This document shows positions 1-7,444 of a stretch of DNA of 40,318 nt, piece after piece. The notes beneath the pieces were generated by a model. That model worked only from the letters and a program-made list of their open reading frames with translations. It did no database searches and was not told the origin of the DNA. The first letter of the stretch is position 1, and the number at the start of each line of letters is the position of its first letter. The translations under genes and the position numbers were made by a program. This DNA comes from a virus, in IMG/VR virus record IMGVR_UViG_3300042503_001061, positions 1 to 40,318 of that record. One strand, given 5' to 3'.

Positions 1-990
1 GGGGTTCCTATTGAGGTTGAGCCATCACCAACACCATCAAGCTTTACAGAGCCTCCAGTTGTTCCTAGTGAAACTCCAAGCCCAACACCTGAGCCAACAC
101 CTGAGCCAACACCTGAGCCAACACCTGAGCCAACACCTACTGCCAGCCCTGAGCCACAGCCGTCAGAATCACCAACGCCAACAATAGAACCGTCACCCCA
201 GCCAATAGAGCCAAGCCCACTACCGTCAGAACCTGTTGTGCTGCCTTCAGAAACTTCTTCACCTATTCCAGTCCCTTCCTTTTCAAGTCCCTCAGAATAT
301 CCGTGGCAGCCTGAAGGACCTGTTGCAGTTCCATCCCTAGATCCTGAGCCAGAGATTTCATATCCAGAACCATTAATTCCAGATCCAATTGAGAGTTCAT
401 TTCCTGATCTAGATCTTCCATCCATTGATCTTCCATCTGATAATACTATCACAGAAATAACTGACACTGAAATAGATACATTTATTGAATCCTTTACTGA
501 AAGTGGTGTTATCTCAGACATTGAGACAGAACAACTAATTAATACCTTCTTGGGAGATGGATTTATCTCTGAAGATGAAGTATCTGGTCTTTCAGACTCT
601 TTAACTGAAGATGGAATTTTGACGGAAGATGAAAAAGAATTGCTTGTAGATGTTATCTTAGAACAAGCAGATGGTAACGCAATCTCAACTGAATTAATTG
701 ATGAGCTTGGTCTTGACTATGAAGACTTGCCAGATGATCAGCCAGTTATGTTAGACAATGGCGTAGTTCTTTTTGCAGAGGTAGCAGATGCTTTGGAAAT
801 ATTTGAGAATCCATCAGAAATTTTAGCTGCAGTATTTACAGATCCTGGTAAGGCTCTTACTGCTGTGGCTAATATTGGTGCAGACATGACACCAGAACAA
901 CGTGAAGAATCACAAACCGTGGTTGTTGCGTCCATTATTGTTGGACAGGTAATAGCATCAACTAATTTAATAACAGGGAGGATAAGATAA
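1..990 (+). CDS. Proline-rich protein with acidic EF-hand-like repeats, 5' partial
   Basis: The reading frame is open from the first base of the window, so the true start lies outside it. The visible part opens with a Pro/Glu/Thr/Ser-rich stretch of about 110 residues containing PEPT repeats, typical of an extended linker. An acidic region follows in which short segments such as DGFISEDEVSGL and DGILTEDEKELL recur about every 18 residues and resemble calcium-binding EF-hand or dockerin-like loops. The C-terminus has a hydrophobic helix (VVVASIIVGQVIAS). It overlaps the next gene by one base (TAATG), so the two are probably translationally coupled. A surface, virion or lysis role is possible given the neighbouring membrane and cell-wall genes, but I do not recognise the family. 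Confidence 0.75.
   Translation, partial: GVPIEVEPSPTPSSFTEPPVVPSETPSPTPEPTPEPTPEPTPEPTPTASPEPQPSESPTPTIEPSPQPIEPSPLPSEPVVLPSETSSPIPVPSFSSPSEYPWQPEGPVAVPSLDPEPEISYPEPLIPDPIESSFPDLDLPSIDLPSDNTITEITDTEIDTFIESFTESGVISDIETEQLINTFLGDGFISEDEVSGLSDSLTEDGILTEDEKELLVDVILEQADGNAISTELIDELGLDYEDLPDDQPVMLDNGVVLFAEVADALEIFENPSEILAAVFTDPGKALTAVANIGADMTPEQREESQTVVVASIIVGQVIASTNLITGRIR
82..138 (+). repeat. 12-bp tandem repeat coding for PTPE
   Basis: Four exact copies of CCAACACCTGAG plus a partial fifth copy. The unit is a multiple of three, so copy number can change without breaking the frame of the proline-rich linker. Confidence 0.9.
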
Positions 991-1181
991 TGAAAAAATG
1001 GTTAAAGGATAAGTTCCGTGAAACATTGAACCAGACATTCACCCTTCTTGGTATGTTCGTAGCATGGGCAGTCCTAGATGGGTCTGCTAAGACAGTAGTT
1101 GGGTGGGCGATTATGCTATGCGTAGTTGTGTGGTTATTTTCAATGAAATTTAGGGAAGGAGAAAAAGATGGTAAAGAATAA
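990..1181 (+). CDS. Small membrane protein, holin-like
   Basis: 63 residues with a basic, amphipathic N-terminus (MKKWLKDKFRE) and two hydrophobic segments, around residues 16-30 and 35-50, ending in a charged tail. Its ATG overlaps the stop of the preceding gene and its end overlaps the next gene by 14 bases. Size, topology and position next to a second small membrane protein and two cell-wall enzymes suggest a holin or antiholin; no specific motif proves it. Confidence 0.7.
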   Translation: MKKWLKDKFRETLNQTFTLLGMFVAWAVLDGSAKTVVGWAIMLCVVVWLFSMKFREGEKDGKE

Positions 1182-1452
1182 AACAGAAGAAGATGTAATT
1201 GGCTCAACAGCCGTAACAAACATCTGGAATATCTTTTTCAGAATCGTTGCAGTATTTGCAGCGTCTGGACTTTCAATCATTGGTGCAGGTTCCCTTGTGG
1301 GAATTGACACTCTAACAGCCGTAATTATGGCTGGAACACTTGGAGTTGCAACAGTTGTAGAAAAGCTCGCTAGAGCCTTCCTCGATGACGGTAAGCTAAG
1401 TGCTAAAGAGATCAATGCAGCATTTGCCCCAGTAGATAAAAAGGCTGGATAG
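1168..1452 (+). CDS. Small membrane protein, holin-like
   Basis: 94 residues: a polar N-terminus, a hydrophobic segment at about residues 20-45 (FFRIVAVFAASGLSIIGAGS), a second weaker one at about 48-65, and a charged C-terminus (ARAFLDDGKLSAKEINAAF). The start lies inside the previous gene behind GGGAAGGAGAAAAAG, a good ribosome site. With the upstream 63-residue protein it could form a holin pair. A strong terminator follows directly, so this is the last gene of its unit. Confidence 0.75.
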   Translation: MVKNKTEEDVIGSTAVTNIWNIFFRIVAVFAASGLSIIGAGSLVGIDTLTAVIMAGTLGVATVVEKLARAFLDDGKLSAKEINAAFAPVDKKAG

Positions 1453-1471
1453 TATATAATAAAACTAAGTT

Positions 1472-1512
1472 AGACCAGGGTGATTCTCACGACCACCCTG
1501 GTCTTTCTTTTT
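1472..1512 (+). terminator. Rho-independent terminator
   Basis: A perfect 11-bp stem (AGACCAGGGTG with CACCCTGGTCT), an 11-base loop and a T-rich tail (TTCTTTTT). It ends the holin-like unit, and the next promoter begins within the tail. Confidence 0.92.
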
Positions 1513-1520
1513 GGTATAAT
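1512..1520 (+). promoter_or_regulatory. Extended -10 promoter for a leaderless gene
   Basis: TGGTATAAT followed by exactly six bases and then the ATG at 1527. This spacing places the transcription start on the A of the start codon. Confidence 0.7.
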
Positions 1521-1526
1521 AGTTAC

Positions 1527-1685
1527 ATGAACAATCAAGAACTTATTGCTGTTATTTATAGGGCAATTGTTACAATAACTGAGGAAAATAAAAGTGAGGA
1601 TAAAGTCCCATCACATGTGGAAATGGCTGAAAAGATTGCCAGCGATGTATTATTATACCTCGAAAATAGTTCTAATATAAGATAA
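1527..1685 (+). CDS. Small hypothetical protein, leaderless
   Basis: 52 residues, mostly helical and acidic (begins MNNQELIAVIYRAIVTITEE). There is no ribosome-binding site, but the ATG sits six bases after a perfect TATAAT with an upstream TG, which supports leaderless translation and fixes the start. Function unknown. Confidence 0.65.
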   Translation: MNNQELIAVIYRAIVTITEENKSEDKVPSHVEMAEKIASDVLLYLENSSNIR

Positions 1686-1741
1686 AACTAACTTAAATAA
1701 CTATCCCTGTTAGGCTAGATATATAACATTGGGAGGTTATG

Positions 1742-2245
1742 ATGAAATTAAAAGCAATATTATCTATTGTTTTGTCTTTTACTTTATTATCATTTGCAAT
1801 TCCTGCACAAGCAGGAGAAAGCATTAGATATAAATCAGACTCTATTCAGACAATTAAAAAGAATAAATGGACAACTCTAGACTTTAATGGAAAGAAAACT
1901 ATTAAAGGTAATGGAGATAGGTCTTTGTTTTGCTATATGGTAGCAGTTAAGATGAAAGGCAAGAAGAAGCCTGACTACATTAAACTTAGATTAGTTAGAG
2001 ATAAGGCTAAGGGAGCAGATTCTACAGCCACAAATATTTATCCAGTAGAGGCAAAGCCTGGTTCAACATGGGTTGGATCTAATTGCTGGGTTATTAAAAC
2101 TAATTCACCAGTAAAGGTACAAATTAGAATTACTGGAGGAAGTAAGACTTACCAGTCAGACATGAGGCAGTTCAAGATGTGGACACCTGGTGCAGACTAC
2201 CCAGCTGATTTTTCAGACTTTATACCAGAGGGGGCTATTGGTTAG
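1742..2245 (+). CDS. Secreted hypothetical protein
   Basis: 167 residues with a classical Sec signal peptide: basic start, hydrophobic core (AILSIVLSFTLLSFAI) and a probable cleavage after AQA at about residue 24. The mature part is basic and beta-rich with two cysteines (SLFCYM and SNCWVI) that could form a disulfide. Of the two adjacent ATGs, the second is preferred because GGGAGG lies five bases before it. It precedes two secreted cell-wall enzymes and may act at the host envelope; the family is not recognised. Confidence 0.8.
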   Translation: MKLKAILSIVLSFTLLSFAIPAQAGESIRYKSDSIQTIKKNKWTTLDFNGKKTIKGNGDRSLFCYMVAVKMKGKKKPDYIKLRLVRDKAKGADSTATNIYPVEAKPGSTWVGSNCWVIKTNSPVKVQIRITGGSKTYQSDMRQFKMWTPGADYPADFSDFIPEGAIG

Positions 2246-2247
2246 AA

Positions 2248-2332
2248 GTAGGACCTGCCAAGTTTAGATCATGCCCATTGAGATGGGTATGGGAGCCGAT
2301 TGGGAGAGTTGGCAAAACTTGACAAGACCTAC
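2248..2332 (+). ncRNA. Candidate structured RNA (branched fold)
   Basis: The non-coding gap folds into a junction. GTAGG at 2248 pairs with CCTAC at 2328. CAAGTTT at 2259 pairs with AAACTTG at 2315. Inside lie two hairpins, ATGCCCAT/ATGGGTAT (loop TGAG) and GCCGA/TTGGC. It may be a 3' structure of the secreted-protein mRNA, a terminator-like fold or a small RNA. The -35 box of the next promoter overlaps its 3' side. Confidence 0.4.
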
Positions 2333-2348
2333 CTGTAACTGATAGTAT
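2319..2348 (+). promoter_or_regulatory. Sigma70-type promoter for the transglycosylase gene
   Basis: TTGACA, an 18-base spacer, then TAGTAT preceded by TGA (extended -10), then six bases to the ATG at 2355, which would therefore be leaderless. Confidence 0.65.
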
Positions 2349-2354
2349 AGTGCA

Positions 2355-2825
2355 ATGCGTTTCTCAACTCTAATTATCATTCCCCTAGTAGCAATGCTCT
2401 TGGGCTCAAGCAATCAGAAAAAACCAGTATTTATTGATGCGGTACAGATAAAACAAACAAGCATAGAAGAAGCATCAGACAGACAGGAAGCAGCCTCAAG
2501 GTCCTCTAAGAGGCTTAAATTCGCCTCTCCTGCCTATAATAAAGCTTATGCCAAGAAAACTATGGCAGAAGAATATAAATGGGGCTCTAAGCAATATGAT
2601 TGTTTAGTTAGACTCTGGAATAAAGAGAGTAATTGGAAAGTCAACGCAGACAATCCAAACTCTAGTGCATATGGTATCCCCCAAGCTCTTCCTGGAAGCA
2701 AGATGGGCAAAGGTTGGAAAACTGACCCACATGTACAAATAAACTGGGGGCTGGAATATATTGAAAACAGATATAAAAATCCATGTGGTGCATGGTCAGC
2801 CTTCAGGAGCAAAGGATGGTACTAA
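2355..2825 (+). CDS. Secreted transglycosylase-like lysozyme-fold protein
   Basis: 156 residues. An N-terminal hydrophobic segment (FSTLIIIPLVAMLLGSS) is a signal peptide or anchor, followed by a charged linker. From about residue 70 there is a lysozyme-like SLT domain: WNKESNW carries the presumed catalytic Glu, followed by SSAYGIPQALPGSKM and the closing NWGLEYIENRY and PCGAW. Such domains cleave the glycan strands of peptidoglycan. It abuts the NlpC/P60 gene, so glycan and peptide cleavage are encoded together. Endolysin or virion-associated lysin are both possible. Confidence 0.85.
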   Translation: MRFSTLIIIPLVAMLLGSSNQKKPVFIDAVQIKQTSIEEASDRQEAASRSSKRLKFASPAYNKAYAKKTMAEEYKWGSKQYDCLVRLWNKESNWKVNADNPNSSAYGIPQALPGSKMGKGWKTDPHVQINWGLEYIENRYKNPCGAWSAFRSKGWY

Positions 2826-3296
2826 ATGAAAACAATAATTATTCTAATAACCTCTATTGTGTTTTGGAATACAGGAGTTGCTCCGTCACAAGCATCAACT
2901 GATAGGGGCAATGAAACTGTCTCAAGAAGTGGCACTAGAACAATGGTTGGTCTGAACGCTTTAACTTTGGCTAAAGATTATGTTGGAACTAGGTATTGTA
3001 GGGGTGGAGTAAGTCCTAGATGTTTTGACTGTTCAGGTTTAATCAAATATGTATATTCAAAACAAGGTGTTAAGCTTCCTGGATTTGTAAGTGGTCAAAT
3101 GAAGGCAGCAACCATAATCTCAAAAAGCTCAGCCCAGCCTGGAGACCTTGTATTTTTTGTTACCAAAAGTGGATACCCATATCATGTTGGTATTTACATG
3201 GGTAACAACCAAATACTACACTCACCTAAGCCAAACAGGAAAGTAAGAGTAGAAAATATCTGGAGTTCTAGGGTTAAGTTTGGAACAATATCTTAA
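2826..3296 (+). CDS. Secreted NlpC/P60-family peptidoglycan peptidase
   Basis: 156 residues. The signal peptide probably ends at SQA (about residue 23). The catalytic domain shows RCFDCSGL with nucleophile Cys69, the QPGDLVFF segment, YHVGIYMG with His120, and ILHSPK with a third polar residue, His132. The family hydrolyses peptide bonds in cell-wall stem peptides. The ATG follows the previous stop without a gap, so translation is probably coupled to the transglycosylase-like gene. Confidence 0.9.
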   Translation: MKTIIILITSIVFWNTGVAPSQASTDRGNETVSRSGTRTMVGLNALTLAKDYVGTRYCRGGVSPRCFDCSGLIKYVYSKQGVKLPGFVSGQMKAATIISKSSAQPGDLVFFVTKSGYPYHVGIYMGNNQILHSPKPNRKVRVENIWSSRVKFGTIS

Positions 3297-3302
3297 TATA
3301 AT
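3297..3302 (+). promoter_or_regulatory. -10 box (TATAAT) for a leaderless gene
   Basis: TATAAT, six bases (AGAGTT), then the ATG at 3309. It lies directly after the stop codon of the NlpC/P60 gene. Confidence 0.65.
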
Positions 3303-3308
3303 AGAGTT

Positions 3309-4178
3309 ATGGCTCTAGAAGATTTATTAACACCTGACGAAAAAGCACTACATGATGCACTGGTATCAATTGCTGAACAGTATGGAAAGTTTGACGAAGA
3401 CGGATCTGGCATCTGGGCAGGTTATGAATCTGCAGAAGAAAATGAAGAAAAGATAATTGGAGTTAAATGCTCTAACTGTGCCTTGTACTCAGGTGGTAAT
3501 GTCTGCGAAGTAATTGCATTCGATGTAGAGCCTGACGGTAAGTGCAGGTTTGCAGTAATTCCTGATGGATATGTAGATGTGTCTGGTGATATGCAAGACA
3601 ATTCCGATAGCATGGATGACATGTATAAGTCTAACAATGAAGATGAAGATAAGTGGGACAATGTAGCACAAAAATGTTGGACTGGATATACACAAAGAGG
3701 TATGAAAGAAAAAGATGGACGTATGGTTCCTAACTGCGTACCAGTATCTAAAGCAGACCAAGAAGATGATATTGAAAAGGCAGACATAAACCTTACACCA
3801 ACATCTGGAATGAAGTCTGCTGCTGCTAGAGCGTTAGCTTGGAAAAAAGAAGGCAAGCGTGGTGGCACAAGAGTTGGTCTTGCTAGAGCAAATCAAATTG
3901 TAAACGGTACAGAACTATCTGAATCAACAGTTGCTCGCATGTACTCATTCTTTTCTCGTCACGAAGTAGATAAAAAGGCTACTGGATTTAGTGCAGGTGA
4001 AGAAGGATATCCATCTCCAGGCAGAGTTGCTTGGGATCTTTGGGGTGGAGACGCAGGGTACTCATGGTCTAAAGCTAAGTGGGCTAGTATCCAAAGACAA
4101 AGAGAAAACAAATCTTATGGAAAAGAAGAAGTTAAAAAAAGTTTTTGGTCTGACACACCATTTAGTGGGCTAAGATAG
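3309..4178 (+). CDS. Capsid-associated module protein (detached from the head cluster)
   Basis: 289 residues. The N-terminal half has a four-cysteine metal-binding look (KCSNCALYSGGNVCEVIAF followed by GKCRF). The middle carries KCWTGYTQRGMKEKDGRMVP, then NCVP, a segment that in many phages is attached to portal or prohead-protease genes. The C-terminal half, SAAARALAWKKEGKRGGTRV through SRHEVDKKATGFSAGEEGYP and WDLWGGDAGYSW, is another module commonly found at the end of such head proteins. Here the modules form a stand-alone gene about 28 kb from the protease gene. The start is leaderless and the stop overlaps the nuclease start. Role in the virion inferred, mechanism unknown. Confidence 0.75.
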   Translation: MALEDLLTPDEKALHDALVSIAEQYGKFDEDGSGIWAGYESAEENEEKIIGVKCSNCALYSGGNVCEVIAFDVEPDGKCRFAVIPDGYVDVSGDMQDNSDSMDDMYKSNNEDEDKWDNVAQKCWTGYTQRGMKEKDGRMVPNCVPVSKADQEDDIEKADINLTPTSGMKSAAARALAWKKEGKRGGTRVGLARANQIVNGTELSESTVARMYSFFSRHEVDKKATGFSAGEEGYPSPGRVAWDLWGGDAGYSWSKAKWASIQRQRENKSYGKEEVKKSFWSDTPFSGLR

Positions 4179-4576
4179 TGTACGAATATCGTGTAAAAAA
4201 AGTATTGAAGGTGGTTGACGGTGACACTATTGATGTTGATATTGATCTTGGCTTTAATGTTTCGTATACACAGAGGGTAAGATTAGCTGGTATTGATACC
4301 CCTGAGTCTAGAACAAAAGATATTAAAGAAAAAGCACTTGGCTTAGAGGTAAAAGATTACCTTAGTGGAAGACTTAAAGATGCCAAAGTTATTGTAATTA
4401 AGACGGAGCTTCCAGATAGCACAGAGAAGTATGGTCGTATCCTTGGTTGGATATATGTAGATGGTGAAAAACTATCCGTAAATGAATCTATGATTAAAGA
4501 AGGATATGCCTGGACCTACGATGGTGGTACAAAGAAGAAAGACTTTGACGTACTAATTGCTAAAAGAAAAAAGTAA
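4178..4576 (+). CDS. Thermonuclease (micrococcal nuclease-like, SNase family)
   Basis: 132 residues. Key residues fall at the same numbers as in mature staphylococcal nuclease: Asp21, Arg35, Asp40, Thr41, Glu43 and Arg87 (VRLAGIDTPES and KYGRILGW). A calcium-dependent phosphodiesterase on DNA or RNA is therefore expected. No signal peptide is seen, so it probably acts inside the cell. It starts with GTG overlapping the stop of the gene before (TAGTG) and ends base-to-base against the convergent carbamoyltransferase gene. Host DNA breakdown is a plausible role. Confidence 0.9.
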   Translation: MYEYRVKKVLKVVDGDTIDVDIDLGFNVSYTQRVRLAGIDTPESRTKDIKEKALGLEVKDYLSGRLKDAKVIVIKTELPDSTEKYGRILGWIYVDGEKLSVNESMIKEGYAWTYDGGTKKKDFDVLIAKRKK

Positions 4577-6289
4577 CTACTTAGCAATAATCTTTCCATC
4601 AAGCACCAGAATATCTATTCCACTATTTGTATGAAATGCGTTTAAAGCCTGTTGCTTGCTATGAACTATTGGTTTTCCATTTGCATTGTAGCTGGTATTA
4701 ATTAACATTGGTATTCCAGTAATCTTAAAAAATTCCTGAATTAATTTGTAATATGGCTTGTTATCTTCCTCATTAATAGTCTGCATTCTAGCAGTATTAT
4801 CAACATGCGTTACGGCAGGAATCTTTTCAGGCTGTAGTACCCTTTGTGTAAACAACATATACTTACTAGGATCACTAGGTTCAAACCAATTATGTGCCTC
4901 TTCTTCAAGTACTACTGGAGCAAATGGTCTAAACCATTCCCTCTTTTTAACTAAAAAGTTTAAGATTTCTCTGTTATGAAAGTTTCGTGGGTCTGCTAAA
5001 ATACTTCTGTGACCAAGAGCTCTAGGTCCATATTCAGAATCACCAGATACCCAAGCAATAATTTTACCATTAGCAATTTCATTTGCTAAGTAGGCATATT
5101 CTTCTTCCTTTAACTCAACACTTTCACTTCCCATGTAGGCTAAGTCTGAAAAGCTATATGTTTCTCTTGGGTAGTCAAGGACATGGTGGGCATAGTAAAG
5201 TGCAGACCCAACACAAATACCATCATCTCCAGCACCAGGAAATAGGTGTACATTATCAAAATATCCAGTTGCTTTTATGGCAGAGTTTGCATTGCAGTTT
5301 AAGAAAGATCCTCCAGCAAGACATATATTATTTACGTTTTTAGTTTGCTCATTAACTCTAATATTTTTATCAACTGTGTCTAGAATTTGTTTTTCAAATA
5401 GGTACTGTATATTTGCAGCCTGTGTCATTCCAGATTTAGTTTCAAATGGATATATATCTTTTGATCCCTTTCCTCCATGTGGCTCAAGGTTACACTCACA
5501 TGTTTCCATTAATTGCTCATAATATGTTGCTCCATTGTCAGTATCGTATTGTATATGCTTTACTTCAACTTGTTCTTCTTCCCATATTGCATGAAATATA
5601 GGTCCAGCCTCAGACCAGTGATAATTTTTAGCATAAAGTTTTTCTATCCATTTATCACTATTGTAAACAACACTTTCCGATGGCTTTCCATAAGAGGCAA
5701 GACCCATTGTGCTACCAGCCTTGTACACTGAAGGTCCTAATCCAAGTAAAACTGTAAAATCTCCGTAAAGCTCACCAACTCTCATTCCTGGATAGTCTAC
5801 ATGATTTAACTTATTTCCTTTTCCAACAGCTAACCAACTGCTAGATCTTAAATCTCCTCCACAGCCGTCCATAGTTAAAACTACAGACTCATCTAAATTG
5901 CTTGTATAAAAAGCAGATGCAGCATGGCAGGTATGATGAGGTAAAGCAATTACAGGAATTTTAAAACCATTAAGCTCTCCGACCAACTCAATCATCTCAT
6001 TACCAAAAACATTTTGAGAACAGAGCTCTATTCTTGTACCACTTTTATCAAAAAGCTTTAAGGTGTCATGAGAGTTACTTCCAATATAATCAGCCAAAGT
6101 AATCACGTCAATGTCTTCGTATCCAAGACCAGCCTTTTTAAGAACATAATCTATAGTGGATGGAATAACCCCATAAAACTTCTTAATACCATTTAGCCTC
6201 TCTGTACTAATTGCAGAGACCAACCTCCCATCTTTAACAATACAGGCTGAGCCATCGTGTCCAAAGTGTAGTCCTAATATATTAACCAT
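4577..6289 (-). CDS. NodU/CmcH-family carbamoyltransferase
   Basis: 570 residues, full length for the family. The N-terminal Kae1-like ASKHA domain begins ILGLHFGHDGSACIVKDGR and contains the metal site PHHTCHAASAFY. A central LAGGSFLNCNANS and FPGAGDDGICVGSA region follows, and the C-terminal domain has SGDSEYGPRALGHRSILADP and REWFRPFAPVV. Relatives move a carbamoyl group from carbamoyl phosphate to a hydroxyl on Nod factors, cephems or aminoglycosides, and phage members have been linked to modified DNA bases. The substrate here is unknown; modified DNA or a sugar-decorated surface are both possible. The start appears leaderless. Confidence 0.92.
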   Translation of the reverse strand: MVNILGLHFGHDGSACIVKDGRLVSAISTERLNGIKKFYGVIPSTIDYVLKKAGLGYEDIDVITLADYIGSNSHDTLKLFDKSGTRIELCSQNVFGNEMIELVGELNGFKIPVIALPHHTCHAASAFYTSNLDESVVLTMDGCGGDLRSSSWLAVGKGNKLNHVDYPGMRVGELYGDFTVLLGLGPSVYKAGSTMGLASYGKPSESVVYNSDKWIEKLYAKNYHWSEAGPIFHAIWEEEQVEVKHIQYDTDNGATYYEQLMETCECNLEPHGGKGSKDIYPFETKSGMTQAANIQYLFEKQILDTVDKNIRVNEQTKNVNNICLAGGSFLNCNANSAIKATGYFDNVHLFPGAGDDGICVGSALYYAHHVLDYPRETYSFSDLAYMGSESVELKEEEYAYLANEIANGKIIAWVSGDSEYGPRALGHRSILADPRNFHNREILNFLVKKREWFRPFAPVVLEEEAHNWFEPSDPSKYMLFTQRVLQPEKIPAVTHVDNTARMQTINEEDNKPYYKLIQEFFKITGIPMLINTSYNANGKPIVHSKQQALNAFHTNSGIDILVLDGKIIAK

Positions 6290-6296
6290 GTTTAAC

Positions 6297-6302
6297 AGTA
6301 TA
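6297..6302 (-). promoter_or_regulatory. -10 box (TATACT) for the carbamoyltransferase
   Basis: On the minus strand TATACT is followed by seven bases (GTTAAAC) and the ATG at 6289; no Shine-Dalgarno sequence fits in between. Confidence 0.55.
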
Positions 6303-6354
6303 CCTTTTCTTTAATAAATAACGGCGAAATTCGGCGGCGAGAAAGAACAAACCC

Positions 6355-6369
6355 AGCATGAAACATGCT
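6355..6369 (-). terminator. Weak terminator-like hairpin
   Basis: A perfect 6-bp stem (AGCATG/CATGCT) overlaps the stop codon of the Ntn hydrolase gene and is followed on the minus strand by GGGTTTGTTC. It could limit read-through into the carbamoyltransferase gene. Confidence 0.45.
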
Positions 6370-6886
6370 AGATACTTAATGTGTCTACTGGACCCATGCA
6401 AGAAGGTGAGAGCTCGATAGCAGCAGAGACTGCTGTATATGCTCTCTTTTCTGCAGACTTCCAGGTTTGGGTGGTGTAGAGAGAACCCATAGCAATTGAA
6501 GCACCTGATCCAATAGCCATATACTCTACCTTAGTTACTTGCCAGTCTGTGGTATCCACATAAAACAACTCCCCAGATACTCCAATTAGAAAGGAAGCAT
6601 GGGCATTTTCTTTTAGGTCTACACCAGAATCATTTAGTTGCTTTCGTACAGATCCTACAAAGGTAGTACGCATAAACTTCTCCAGATTATTTCTGGGTGG
6701 GGTAGGCAAAGTAATCCAATGAAGCAACTGACCAGTACCAACAGAGTCTGCGTATCCAATTAGATACCTATCATTTAGCTTAATCTTAGGGTTAGACATA
6801 GCAGTAATTAGATCGTCATCTGATAGACCACGATCAGAAGATAATACTACTTTACCCTCATGTGCAATACCTACAATACAAGTCAT
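6368..6886 (-). CDS. Proteasome-like Ntn hydrolase (HslV/proteasome beta-type)
   Basis: 172 residues. The N-terminus MTCIVGIAHEGKVVLSSDRG fits the 20S proteasome beta/HslV fold: removing Met exposes a Thr nucleophile, and on that numbering Asp17 (SSDRG) and Lys33 (NPKIKL) fall exactly where the catalytic triad of proteasome beta subunits lies. GSGASIAMGSLY matches the later conserved GSG segment. A threonine peptidase is expected; no ATPase partner is seen in the window. It is the last gene of a minus-strand chain joined by one-base TAATG overlaps. Possible targets are host regulators or phage assembly proteins. Confidence 0.88.
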   Translation of the reverse strand: MTCIVGIAHEGKVVLSSDRGLSDDDLITAMSNPKIKLNDRYLIGYADSVGTGQLLHWITLPTPPRNNLEKFMRTTFVGSVRKQLNDSGVDLKENAHASFLIGVSGELFYVDTTDWQVTKVEYMAIGSGASIAMGSLYTTQTWKSAEKRAYTAVSAAIELSPSCMGPVDTLSI

Positions 6887-7020
6887 TAGGCATCCCTATG
6901 ACGATTGTGATAGTAGTCATGGATAATATCTAAAACCTCTTGCTTACCAAACTCTTCAAAGATTGGATCCAATGCCAACATAACATCATTTACAATACTT
7001 GTATCACAATTAGCACACAT
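6886..7020 (-). CDS. Small CxxC protein
   Basis: 44 residues starting MCANCDTSIVND, with one CxxC near the N-terminus and an acidic helix. It overlaps both neighbours by one base in TAATG junctions, strong evidence that it is a real, coupled gene. Possible partner of the Ntn hydrolase; function unknown. Confidence 0.7.
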   Translation of the reverse strand: MCANCDTSIVNDVMLALDPIFEEFGKQEVLDIIHDYYHNRHRDA

Positions 7021-7235
7021 TATTTAGGTATCCATTTCAGATTCTCAGGGGACCAAATAGACTTAGACTGCTTCTTCTTAGAAGAGGTGGGGTGATTAGA
7101 AATTATAGTAGAGAAATGTAGATAGTACTTAACAAACCATTGTTCATATTCTTTATCATCAGCAAATGGACCAATATCTTTTTCATGATCAATCATAGCT
7201 TGCTTAACTAAGGGGATTACACTATTTGTCTGCAT
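7020..7235 (-). CDS. Small hypothetical protein
   Basis: 71 residues, helical N-terminal half rich in charged and aromatic residues (DDKEYEQWFVKYYLHF) and a basic, serine-rich tail ending in WSPENLKWIPK. Coupled by TAATG to the next gene and overlapping the end of the preceding small membrane protein by 14 bases. Confidence 0.7.
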   Translation of the reverse strand: MQTNSVIPLVKQAMIDHEKDIGPFADDKEYEQWFVKYYLHFSTIISNHPTSSKKKQSKSIWSPENLKWIPK

Positions 7236-7353
7236 ATATAGTCCATTCTAAATTTTCGGGGGTTTGTGAAGAGAAATGCTTTGATAAGTATATAGTCAAT
7301 AAGGATACACATAACCATAATACAAATGCAATGAGGTATTTCTTCACATACAC
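7222..7353 (-). CDS. Small single-pass membrane protein
   Basis: 43 residues from a GTG start: a basic N-terminus (MYVKKY), one hydrophobic helix (LIAFVLWLCVSLLTIYL) and a polar tail. GTG at 7347 is an alternative start two codons downstream. It overlaps the next gene by 14 bases. No clear ribosome site, so the exact start is uncertain. Confidence 0.55.
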   Translation of the reverse strand: MYVKKYLIAFVLWLCVSLLTIYLSKHFSSQTPENLEWTIYADK

Positions 7354-7369
7354 AATAATACCAGATACT

Positions 7370-7444
7370 TTAGCGATTGTCAAGAATATCAGAGAGTTGT
7401 CCTGATGTTAAATACTTTAAAGGACATGTTTTACATTCAATCAT
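7370..7444 (-). CDS. Tiny CxxC peptide, leaderless
   Basis: 24 residues (MIECKTCPLKYLTSGQLSDI and four more) with a CxxC pair. Its ATG lies exactly six bases after a TATAAT on the minus strand, the same leaderless geometry as several other genes here, which is the main argument that it is expressed. Confidence 0.5.
   Translation of the reverse strand: MIECKTCPLKYLTSGQLSDILDNR

Noticed and set aside
4577-6289. Plus-strand ORFs at 4758, 5083, 5277 and 5513
   Set aside because: They lie antisense to the conserved carbamoyltransferase and have no signals of their own.
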